Below the pieces are notes generated by a model. It worked only from the letters and a program-made list of their open reading frames with translations, did no database searches and had not been told where the DNA came from. This document shows, piece by piece, positions 55,471 to 64,000 of a DNA stretch of 64,000 bases. Position 1 is the stretch's first letter. The number at the start of each line of letters is the position of its first letter. Origin of the DNA: Sepioteuthis lessoniana (taxonomy: Eukaryota; Mollusca; Cephalopoda; Myopsida; Loliginidae); assembly GCA_963585895.1 (NCBI GenBank), contig OY757904.1:20657717-20721716 (forward strand), given 5' to 3'. A program made the translations under genes and the position numbers.

Positions 55471-56371
55471 CGTGGTGCCTTCAATTAATTTCCTGACTTT
55501 TTTTTGTACAGGCATTTAAAATTGGCGTAGACTCTTCAAAATTCAGTATGTTATTGCTATACATCTTATGAGATGACTGACCAATTTTTATGATTTCAGG
55601 CTCAAATGAACAGCTACAGCAGCAATTGGAATACACCCTACTAAAGCCCGATTGTCACAGCTGGTGAATTTCAAAAATGCAAAACGTGAGGACACTTTAG
55701 AAGAACGATATGCAACAAAACTCTGTTTTAAACTTGGAAAAATGCCACAGAAACGTATGGAATGCTTCAGACTACTTTTCGACCATCTTGCATGAATACA
55801 GAATCAGTTTTTGAGTAGCATAAGAGATTCAAGGAAGGCAGGGAGTTTATGAGGGATGGTGAGAGGTGTGGGAGGAGTAAGGATGTCAATACACCAGAGT
55901 TGATAGGCCAAAGGTTTAGGGTTAGGGTTACTATGTGGAGATTTTAAGGGAGTTCAGGAAGAGATTCCTAGGGAAGAGGCGAGCACTCTTCAAATCGACT
56001 CAGTGGCATTTCCACCAGGACAATACACCAGTCCACAACGCCATCCTTGTCACGGACTATTTGACGAAGATGGGCATCAAGACAGTTCGCCACCCTCTCT
56101 ATAGTCCAGACCTTGGTCCCTGTGACTTTTGCTTATTCCCTAAGCTCAGAGGCTGTCGTTATGAGAGAATTGAGGAGATGAAAGAGGCTGTGACGAAGGT
56201 CATTGACACGCTCACACAAGAGGACTTCCATGGGGCCTTCCAGAAGTTGTTGAAGCGGTACAACAATTGTATTGCAGCCGGAGGAGAGTACCTCGAAGGG
56301 GACTAGAGTTTCATGTGTGTACTATAAATAAAAGTGCCCCTACGAAAAAGTCTGGAAACTTATTTAATAAG
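55471..56371 (+). pseudogene. Internally deleted mariner, copy 2, inside a PLE
   Basis: Terminal inverted repeats at 55471-55500 and about 56342-56371, with TA on both sides. The N-terminal half (55605-55915) carries stops; it then jumps at GGTTTAGGGTTAGGGTTAC (55914-55932), the same breakpoint as copy 1. The C-terminal frame 55935-56306 is open: FRKRFLGKRRALF, then WHFHQDNTPVH, then YSPDLGPCDF. The two visible catalytic Asp residues are 34 residues apart, as in mariner D,D34D. The first Asp is in the deleted part, so the enzyme cannot work. Confidence 0.92.
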
Positions 56372-57151
56372 TATATAACGTTGTTTTTTAGGGTTTTTTT
56401 TATTTTTTTTATTTTTTTGCAAAACTCCAATCGAGCGAGAGGAATTATTTTTAATGACTAATTTGGAGGTTTTAAATTTATTATAATATATATTTTATTT
56501 TTTTATTAGGATCAGTAGTGAGTATGTTTCTATGAATCAATGTTTTTGATATTTTTTCATCTGATTTATAATTGTAGTCCACTTGGTTACGGTAAAAAAG
56601 TTTGATATATGTTTGTTGACTGGGTGGAGTAGTACAGTGTTTATTTTGTTGGTTAAAATTCTTAATCCCACGTTTAATTTGTTCATCAACAATATAGTTA
56701 GGAAACCCCTTATTGATGAGAGCCTGTTTTGTTTTCTACCTCTTTATAAAATATTGTTTTGGAGGAGAAGATCAGTTTGGCGCGGGATATCAGATTATTA
56801 ATAATTGCTTTTTCTATCTGAAGAGGCATTCACTTTTAAAGTTAAGAGTACAGGAGTTTTTATCAGAGGTTTTTTTGTAAGTAGAGGTAGTGAAGTTATT
56901 GTTATTGTTAGTATCAATGATAACATCTAAAAAGGAAATGTTATTATTTTTGTTAAGTTCATGAGTAAAATTAAGAACCGAATTTTTTTTGGAAGGTGTC
57001 TAATTATGGAAGATTTATCAACCAATTCCCGCCGAATATCATACAATCACTATGGCAATTTAAAAGGATTAACAAAAAAATATGTAGACAAAAAATGTCT
57101 ATTATGTTCAATCAACTATGTATTAATGAAGAAATGCTGCCAAAATACACA

Positions 57152-57154
<3 letters not shown>

Positions 57155-57223
<69 letters not shown>
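57155..57223. repeat. CA/TA microsatellite
   Basis: CA array then TA, between the PLE terminal repeat and an RTE-like relic. Confidence 0.95.
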
Positions 57224-57224
<1 letters not shown>

Positions 57225-57660
57225 CGCAATTTTTCCAAGCAGTAGTCGTCTCAGTTTTACTCTATGGATGCACCACATGGATGCTGATTAAGCGTATTGA
57301 AAAAAAAAGCTAAACGGCAATTGCACAAGAATGCTACGGGCTATATTGAACAAATCCAGGAAGCAAAATCCCACAAAGTAGTTGATGTACGGTCACTTAC
57401 CTCCCATCTCTAAAACCATCCAAATAAGACCAATAAGATATGCGGGACACCGCTGGAGAACTAAAGACAGACACATAAGCGACGTTCTCCCATGGACCCC
57501 TTCACACGGACGTACAATTGTTAGACCACCTGCTAGAACTTATCAACAACAGCTCTGTACGGACACGGGATGTTGTCGAGAAGACCTGCCAGAAGTGATC
57601 GATGATTGAGACGAATGGTGAGAGACAGTCAAGTAAATCCGTGCTAGCCGCATGACTTGA

Positions 57661-57665
<5 letters not shown>
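57225..57665 (+). pseudogene. RTE-like LINE ORF C-terminal half
   Basis: The most complete copy here. Reads FFQAVVVSVLLYGCTTWMLIKRIEKK, and after frameshifts LYGHLPPISKTIQIRP, HRWRTKDRHISDVLPWTP, then LCTDTGCCREDLPEVIDD and a WRERV-like end, followed by GATGAT into a TA array. It is the post-RT region of a non-LTR retrotransposon; the RT catalytic part is missing. Confidence 0.75.

Positions 57666-57713
<48 letters not shown>
57666..57713. repeat. TA microsatellite
   Basis: TA dinucleotide array at the LINE 3' end. Confidence 0.95.
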
Positions 57714-57717
<4 letters not shown>

Positions 57718-58014
57718 GCATGAGTGTGAGCGTGTGAGTCTGCGTGCGAGTATTAAAGTAACATGAACGAATTAAAAACATCAAAACTGATTTTGACTTT
57801 ATGAATCAATGTTTCCACTGAAGCAAAATGTAAGAATTTTTCCTTAAGATCATAGAAAGCTACTTTGTAAGTAAATTCATGTACACCTCCATTATTTTTT
57901 GGTTCGTTTGGTCTTTGTATTTTTACCCCAAAACACATCTTATATTATCTTTAAGTATTTTGAAATACGTCAGCACTCAGGTTGATGAACAAATTTGTTC
58001 AAGCATTAAATTAA
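57714..58014. other. Unassigned DNA
   Basis: No motif recognised. Confidence 0.4.
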
Positions 58015-58017
58015 AAA

Positions 58018-58500
58018 TTTGCCCAGTCGGTTTGGGCTGTAGAATACACCAACTGCACCTCTGCAGAGGAGTAAAAAAACCCCAATGAGTGTCCTGGAAA
58101 TGACGCTAAACAATCTGATGGTGAGGTTCCAGTAATGATGGGGCTTTAGGGAATACAGAGCACCCCTTCATTGCCAGTGCTCTCAGGTCCATTCTGACCC
58201 GGCGTAGTAGTACCTGATAGGGCCCTATCTATGGGTTAAATAGAACTAACGGCATACTTATGCTAAACTTAACTATTTGACTAAACTGAATACCTTGAAA
58301 TAGAAATGTTTTTGACGACTGAACCGTACTTGCATTTGGGCTGGGTGCTTGTGCTGGACTGAATTATTTGAAATGGAACTGTTTTTTGACATTGAAACTG
58401 TACTTAGACTAAACTGAATTATTTAACATAGAACTGTTTTGACATTTAACAGTGTGTAAACAAAATCCGTACTTATACTAAACTGAATTTTATGCTTAAT
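58018..58500 (+). repeat. Family E repeat with tandem tail
   Basis: Body from GCCCAGTCGGTTTGGGCTGT (58021) to GCCCTATCTATGGG, then four tail units. Confidence 0.75.
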
Positions 58501-58522
58501 TCATTTAGTACATACATACATG

Positions 58523-58549
58523 CGCACACACACACATACACACACACAC

Positions 58550-58628
<79 letters not shown>
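58523..58628. repeat. CA/TA/TG compound microsatellite
   Basis: CA 58523-58550, TA 58551-58568, TG 58569-58628; self-complementary CA and TG flanks. Confidence 0.95.
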
Positions 58629-58630
<2 letters not shown>

Positions 58631-58681
58631 ATAAGTTGTAAGTTGGTTGACCGTGTGTGTGTGTGTTTATAAGTTGCAAGT

Positions 58682-58930
58682 TTGGCTCCCTTTTCATTAG
58701 CTACTACACTGAGATGTAGGTGAAGGCACTACTCCTTTCCCTGGAATGTTCCACTTCCCCTTGATCAATACCTTATAATGCTGACTGCTAAGCAAGGAGG
58801 TATCAAGTATCTTTTTTGTGTCTTTGGTATGACACGACCTGGGATTGAAGCACGAACCATTTGCAAACACTCGAACCAATGAGGCGACCGTAGTGTAATG
58901 ATTACCGTTGTAGGAAATGGACACGTTTGT
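58682..58930. mobile_element. SINE-A (minus) followed by a SINE-C head (plus)
   Basis: 58682-58880 is a SINE-A body and eroded head in minus. 58882-58928 is a plus-strand SINE-C head (GTAGTGTAATGATTACCG), which then ends. Confidence 0.65.
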
Positions 58931-59009
58931 TGTACTTGCGTGTTTGTGTTTTTGTGAAGCTGTTTCTGAAGAGATTTTTTGTACACGACTCTATCAAATA
59001 CGAATGACG

Positions 59010-59110
59010 TTTGAACAGATCTATTTGACTCATAGATGAGACCCTAACTACTCTGGGTCAAAATGGACCTGGGAGCAATGGTAACGAAAGGGTACTACGC
59101 AGAAGCTTAC
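59010..59110 (-). repeat. Family E body fragment
   Basis: Complement of the body end: TGGACCTGGGAGCAATGG (59068-59085) and ATAGATGAGACCCTAACTA. Confidence 0.6.
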
Positions 59111-60380
59111 TTTCATCGATTGCTTTTAGGACTCACTGAATGTAATGGTTGATGAGAAGGTATGGCGTCAGAGACTCATAAGAATTTCTGGCGTCGTCAT
59201 AATCCTTTTGATGAAAATGATAAATAGCAGCCAATCGACTCTAAAGAATGTTAGTATTATCAATGATGTAAATAACTCACCTTTCTCATATTTCTTTTTT
59301 CCCACTGTACCTTTCCTCCGGGATATAATGGCTCTTAAGGGTTCTTGAGTTTGAGACCCATGGCCTTAGACCAGAAATGTGAATACGTAATAAGAATAAA
59401 ACTATTTAGAAAAGAAATTGTCAGTAATAATAACTTAGAAGCTATCACTCTACAGTAAGGTGCCTACGTTTGTCTGTAATTATTAAGAAGTTGTTATCTC
59501 TTTCATTGTGAAAATGCAAAAATAAAGATGGAGTCTTTCCTGCGTGTTACGCAAAGATAACAAATGTAGAAAAGTGCTTTATAGCTTTTTATCTGTTGAA
59601 CATGAGAAAAAAGTGTGTGTCTTTTTAATTAAATCAAAAAATAATTTTGGTTTTCTTCCAAAGACCGTACTTGGAAATAATTACCTTTTTCCAGAAACAA
59701 GAAAGGCAATTACGAACGGGGAGGGGCCGTAAGTTTATCAAGATAGATTCATGCCCCACATATTGGTACGAGTAAAGGAAAACGTACCTACTACACACCC
59801 ACACGAACATGTGTATAGTAATTTACAAAGCTCTTTGCTTCGATGTGGCACAAGGCCGAATAAATTGGACACCCAATGAGAATCGAACTCACTCGTGTAG
59901 GTTTGCTAGTCAAGCTTACTAACCGTTACACTACCAAAGGTACCCCGCGAACATGTGTATATAAAAACACGATAGATAGCTAGATATGATTTCTAGTACA
60001 GTCGTGCTATTTACATATGTTCCTTACACATAAAATTATACAAATGCTAACAAGATTGTTTATGCTTCTGGAGATTTTAAATGTATATTTGCCAAAATAT
60101 GTATATGTGCGTATTTATGTATGTATATGTAAATATATATGTTTATGTGTGTTCACGCACGTATATAGATACATCGTATGTGATGCTGTGGTGAAGTCAA
60201 ACATGGTTGTCTCGTCCCTGGATTAGTTCAGTTTAAATACTAAAGAATATTCACTGAAACTGGACAGTTAAGTAATTGTGAATAAAGCTTAGGTGAAGAC
60301 ATTACCTTGTTAGTATTTCGTGAGAGATGCAAATACATATATATGAATATAATCAGATACTCTCTCACACACCAACAGAC
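59111..60380. other. Unassigned DNA
   Basis: About 1.2 kb. A tRNA-like scrap on minus near 59875-59945 (GGTAGTGTAACGGTTAGTAAGC and GAGTTCGATTCTC) suggests another tRNA-derived head that I cannot link to a family. The short frames have no domain. Confidence 0.4.
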
Positions 60381-60381
60381 G

Positions 60382-60382
<1 letters not shown>

Positions 60383-60426
<44 letters not shown>
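60383..60426. repeat. GATA microsatellite
   Basis: About 11 GATA units. Confidence 0.95.
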
Positions 60427-60429
60427 GGA

Positions 60430-61045
60430 TTTTGTTGTTTGGGTTTTATGGTATATCAACATTTGTAGGTTATCTAATGCCAAATCCATTTTTATACAAA
60501 TAATCACTTCTATTTCAAACAATTCAGTTTAGCATGAGTACACAGTGTAATTGTGAAAAAAATTTCTATTTCAAGCTATTCAGTTTAGTCAAACAGTTCT
60601 AATTCAGCTAATTCTGTTTAGTATATGTATAGATTTTGTTTACACCCAGTTAAATGTCGAAACAGTTCCATATTAAACAATTCAGTTTTGCTTAAGTACA
60701 GTTTCAATGTCAAAACAGTCTCATTCCAAACAATTCAGTTTAACATAAGTACACAGTATAAATGTAAGTACTCAGTGTCAATGTCAAAAACATTTCTATT
60801 TCAAGCAATTCAGTTTAGTCAAACAGTTTTAATCAAACAATTCAGTTTAGCATAAGTATTCAGTTTAGTTTTATTTAACCCATAGGTGCTACCATTCTGG
60901 GCCATAGAGAAGCTGCGAACAATAGCAATGAAGGGGTGCTCCACATTCCTCAAATCCCCAGTATCACTGGAACCTCACAATGAGATTATTTAGCGTCATT
61001 TTCAGGACACTCATTGGTGCATTCTACAGCCACAACCGACTGGGC
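60430..61045 (-). repeat. SINE-D tail scrap and family E, minus
   Basis: 60433-60490 SINE-D tail; 60510-60870 about eight family E tail units (CAATTCAGTTTAGC); body 60880-61045 on minus, ending CAACCGACTGGGCAA. Confidence 0.75.
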
Positions 61046-61066
61046 AAAGATATGAATGAATAAACA

Positions 61067-61069
<3 letters not shown>

Positions 61070-61118
<49 letters not shown>
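61070..61118. repeat. TA microsatellite
   Basis: TA dinucleotide array. Confidence 0.95.
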
Positions 61119-61119
<1 letters not shown>

Positions 61120-61136
61120 TCTCACATCTACAGATT

Positions 61137-61176
<40 letters not shown>
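61137..61176. repeat. GATA microsatellite
   Basis: About ten GATA units before the duplicated 86-bp segment. Confidence 0.95.
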
Positions 61177-61177
<1 letters not shown>

Positions 61178-61256
61178 TTTATGGAGTTGATATTCTACAT
61201 AAAAGAATGTTTTTGATTCATAAAAATAATCGTAGAAACCTATTGATTGTTTAAGA

Positions 61257-61262
<6 letters not shown>
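61177..61262. repeat. 86-bp segment, first copy of a dispersed duplication
   Basis: Identical to 62867-62953 over about 85 bp (TTTTATGGAGTTGATATTCT...TTTAAGAATAGAT). Both copies are flanked by GATA arrays. Confidence 0.9.
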
Positions 61263-61314
<52 letters not shown>

Positions 61315-61322
61315 GAGAAAAG

Positions 61323-61379
<57 letters not shown>

Positions 61380-61387
61380 GAGAAAAG

Positions 61388-61440
<53 letters not shown>

Positions 61441-61448
61441 GAGAAAAG

Positions 61449-61493
<45 letters not shown>

Positions 61494-61501
61494 GAGAAAA
61501 G

Positions 61502-61570
<69 letters not shown>

Positions 61571-61578
61571 GAGAAAAG

Positions 61579-61635
<57 letters not shown>

Positions 61636-61643
61636 GAGAAAAG

Positions 61644-61688
<45 letters not shown>

Positions 61689-61696
61689 GAGAAAAG

Positions 61697-61733
<37 letters not shown>

Positions 61734-61741
61734 GAGAAAAG

Positions 61742-61782
<41 letters not shown>

Positions 61783-61817
61783 GAGAAAAGAAGATAGATA
61801 GATAGATAGATAGATAG
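61258..61817. repeat. Compound GATA array with nine GAGAAAAGAAG interruptions
   Basis: Ten GATA blocks of roughly 28-75 bp separated by GAGAAAAGAAG. The 209-codon minus-strand frame of (LSIY)n with LFSSIYLS breaks is the translation of this array, not a protein gene. Confidence 0.95.
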
Positions 61818-62773
61818 TCGAAGAACTAATTTTTTTTCTCGGTGCAGCTTTATCAATCCGTTTTTATATATCAAGTGCATCGCAAGTTTAATATATATTC
61901 TATTGTTGTAAGTTACTCTTTAATTCGATGAAAAGAGGAAAAAAGAAATAAAAAGTAGAGATGAAGCAAAAAGATATTTTCTCTTGCAATAAACAGTAAA
62001 AAAAAAATAATGGCGGTCACCTTTTTTTTCCTTTTTTTCACTTTTTCACCATCGCTTTTCAGATCAGGGCTCTTGTTTTTGTTTTATTGTTATTTTTTCT
62101 GTTAGTATTTTCTTCGAAAAGTCATCACTCTTTCTTTCTGTCTTTCTTTCTTTCTTTTCATCATTTTTAGTAGTTTTTTTCATCACCTCATACGAAAAGT
62201 TCCTAATTAAAGCCATTCTTTAGACCTGTGTCTCGCAGGTAGCATATCATTACAATAATACTTGAGTGCTTACAAGGAGAAATAGTGATCTTTTAAAAAA
62301 AAGGTAAAGAAATGCACATAACGACGACGCATTTTTTTTACCTTTGCCTTTTCGACCTGCCTTCTTACTCACTGATGATTTATTTATTTGAAAAAAAAAG
62401 ATTCTTCGCAATCATGACGTCACCAACCTGATTGTCAAGCCTATTTTAAGGGGGTTTTTTTTCTCGCTTTTATCTTCAGGTAACTTCTTAATTTAATCAC
62501 CTAATCTTTCTTCTTGCTTTTCTTACCCCGTTTCATAAGTTTGGGTCGACTTTTCCTCTTGTATAATTTACAAATAAATCTGGGTGGGGTGGGGGTAATT
62601 TCTGGCTCAGAAGTCGAACGAATATTAAAATGCCCGTATTCCTAGAATGGGTAAATTAATGTCCACATTCAATTCATATCCCTTATTCCATAAAAATAGA
62701 ACGAATTTGTGAAAGAAAGCGGGTGTGTATGTACATCCCCACGTAAAAAATGTACAAAGGACACAAGTATTTT
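61818..62773. other. Unassigned AT-rich DNA
   Basis: About 950 bp, T-rich with TTTC units (62130-62158); no gene recognised. Confidence 0.4.
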
Positions 62774-62811
62774 ATAGATAGATAGATAGATAGATAGATA
62801 GATGAGAAAAG

Positions 62812-62868
<57 letters not shown>

Positions 62869-62985
62869 TTTATGGAGTTGATATTCTACATAAAAGAATG
62901 TTTTTGATTCATAAAAATAATCGTAGAAACCTATTGATTGTTTAAGAATAGATTGATAGATAGATAGATAGATAGATGAGAAAAG

Positions 62986-63024
<39 letters not shown>

Positions 63025-63072
63025 TAAAATCACGCTTAGGCTAATGTATAAGCACACAGACACACTCATCGT

Positions 63073-63123
<51 letters not shown>
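62774..63123. repeat. Second GATA region including the duplicated segment
   Basis: GATA blocks at 62774-62801, 62814-62867, 62955-62978, 62990-63024 and 63076-63121, with the same GAGAAAAGAAG spacer at 62802 and 62979 and the 86-bp copy at 62867-62953. Confidence 0.95.
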
Positions 63124-63298
63124 CACAATAAGGTCTTCTGACCCTGGGGGCACATATTTAGGTGCAATAATATGTATGCATGCAGGTGCAAGTTTGTCTA
63201 TGTGACTATATACGCGTACAGGCGTAACGAATGTATACGTCTATGTGTAGGTGCGAGCGTCCCTACATAGGTATGAGTAGACATAATCAGTGTGCATA

Positions 63299-63330
63299 TG
63301 TAGGTAGGTAGGTAGGTAGGTAGGTAGGTT
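63299..63330. repeat. AGGT microsatellite
   Basis: About eight AGGT units. Confidence 0.9.
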
Positions 63331-63790
63331 GGTAGACAAGTGTATGTAGCTATATAACTTGGGAAGGTCAGCAGATTTTAATGAATAAAGTTGAAAGGGA
63401 AAGAACCATTGATGGAGATAAAACGGTTAATTTCTATTGTTTATAAAGTCTAGTACGGTCAATTGTCAGCAGACAAAGATATCACATTTTTTTAATATAC
63501 TTTAGTTCTTGGACGTCCAAACTGGAAGCGCTGTTTTCTTTTCAGGAAGTCAGAAAACCTTATATCCAAGGGAGCAATTTCTAATAACATATATACATGA
63601 TTACGTGCGTGCGAGTGCATGCTACTGAAATCAAGCAAAAACGGCACCTTTAAAAGATTTAAAATAAGCAATGCATCTAAAATACCCTAACTTAGAGAAT
63701 AAAAATGTATACTTTCCAATTTACAAATAAAGGATAATTTTATATTGTCTACATTGACACTGAACTTTTTTTTTTAATCATCATATGACA
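63331..63790. other. Unassigned DNA
   Basis: No motif recognised. Confidence 0.4.
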
Positions 63791-63793
63791 TAT

Positions 63794-64000
63794 GAGGTGC
63801 CCGTGGTGTAATGGTTATCGTCGTAGGAAATGGACACGGCGACACGAGTTCAAATCGTGGACGAGACTGATTATTATTACTAATACCCTTGGGAAAGGGT
63901 ATGAATCCAATTATTCTCCCTCCAGCTATGGGTAAATAGTAGGACAGACTGAATTCTTCAGCCTTGCTGGGGCAACTAGTCTAGGAGAAGGAAAACTCTG
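63794..64000 (+). mobile_element. SINE-C copy, cut by the window end
   Basis: The cleanest head of its type: A-box-like GTGGTGTAATGGTTATCG (63802-63819) and B-box-like GAGTTCAAATCGTGG (63846-63860), central domain AATACCCTTGGGAAAGG (63882-63898), tail to AGGAGAAGGAAAACTCTG at the edge. Confidence 0.85.

Larger units (their letters stand above)
54872..57150 (-). pseudogene. PLE relic 2 (RT end plus GIY-YIG), interrupted by mariner
   Basis: Minus-strand order: terminal unit in antisense (57150-57000); an RT C-terminal block with ISFLDVIIDT and FTTSTYKKTSDKN (56966-56821); AIINNLISRAKLIFSS; a block with FPNYIVDEQIK; KTSKLVIKNNSS (about 56465-56430); then mariner (56371-55471); then YQFKCPLGYCISENNNIYVGLTSPTLWRRL-type GIY-YIG (55464-55370), AQHLKKHSCP, QILEALHIRNIQP and a stop near 55160; then the sense terminal unit (55032-54872). 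RT motifs upstream of FLDV are absent, so it is 5'-truncated. Stops and frameshifts make it a relic. Confidence 0.8.

Noticed and set aside
61251..61880. 209-codon frame of Leu-Ser-Ile-Tyr repeats
   Set aside because: Translation of the GATA array; the same holds for 62683-63153.
63794..63870. Functional tRNA gene
   Set aside because: Same reason: a SINE-C head, without a closing acceptor stem.

Overview
The window looks like intergenic DNA from an invertebrate animal nucleus. It is AT-rich, full of long TA, TG/CA, GATA, GAA and CT microsatellites, and packed with relics of retrotransposons, tRNA-derived SINEs and mariner-type DNA transposons. I find no intact host gene, no operon, no rRNA and no functional tRNA. 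Most open frames are microsatellites read as protein or decayed transposon pieces. A lophotrochozoan such as a mollusc (a cephalopod would fit the TA/CA load and the SINEs that share a central domain) is my best guess, but it is inference and not settled by the sequence.

Layout. 1-5200 is a head-to-tail cluster of about nine 5'-truncated, minus-strand copies of the end of one LINE ORF; a tenth lies at 27395-27750. 5500-7290 has a SINE and a TIR-bounded element. 7770-9930 is an 80-bp minisatellite. 10290-11660 holds two SINEs, one with a perfect 17-bp target-site duplication, and a palindrome carrying two hammerhead-ribozyme motifs. 12400-34200 is a mix of SINEs, family E repeats, microsatellites and scraps of Penelope-like (PLE) and RTE-like elements. 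35155-39560 holds an internally deleted mariner, a second mariner/Tc1 relic and a PLE relic split by a SINE with a 13-bp target-site duplication. 41001-41660 is an inverted pair of SINEs, each ending in an intact hammerhead motif. 42100-50500 is more SINE, family E, RTE and Tc1 debris. 54249-57150 is two tail-to-tail PLE relics with inverted terminal repeats; one is interrupted by a mariner. 60380-63330 is dominated by compound GATA arrays. The window ends inside a SINE.

How the parts relate. The SINEs would have depended on LINE machinery; target-site duplications of 13-18 bp at 10604/10881, 29935/30232 and 38905/39152 support this. The mariner copies share one internal deletion, so they probably spread in trans as a non-autonomous element. 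The theme I consider most worth pursuing is self-cleaving RNA: hammerhead-like cores occur in a stand-alone palindrome (11413-11536), at the 3' end of a tRNA-headed SINE (SINE-B) and in the terminal repeats of the PLEs. Hammerheads in PLEs, in schistosome SINE-like satellites and in metazoan retrozymes are established knowledge. A tRNA-headed SINE with a hammerhead and a TA tail is, as far as I can tell without a search, the candidate for something new here. SINE-A, -B, -C, -D and family E are labels local to this report.
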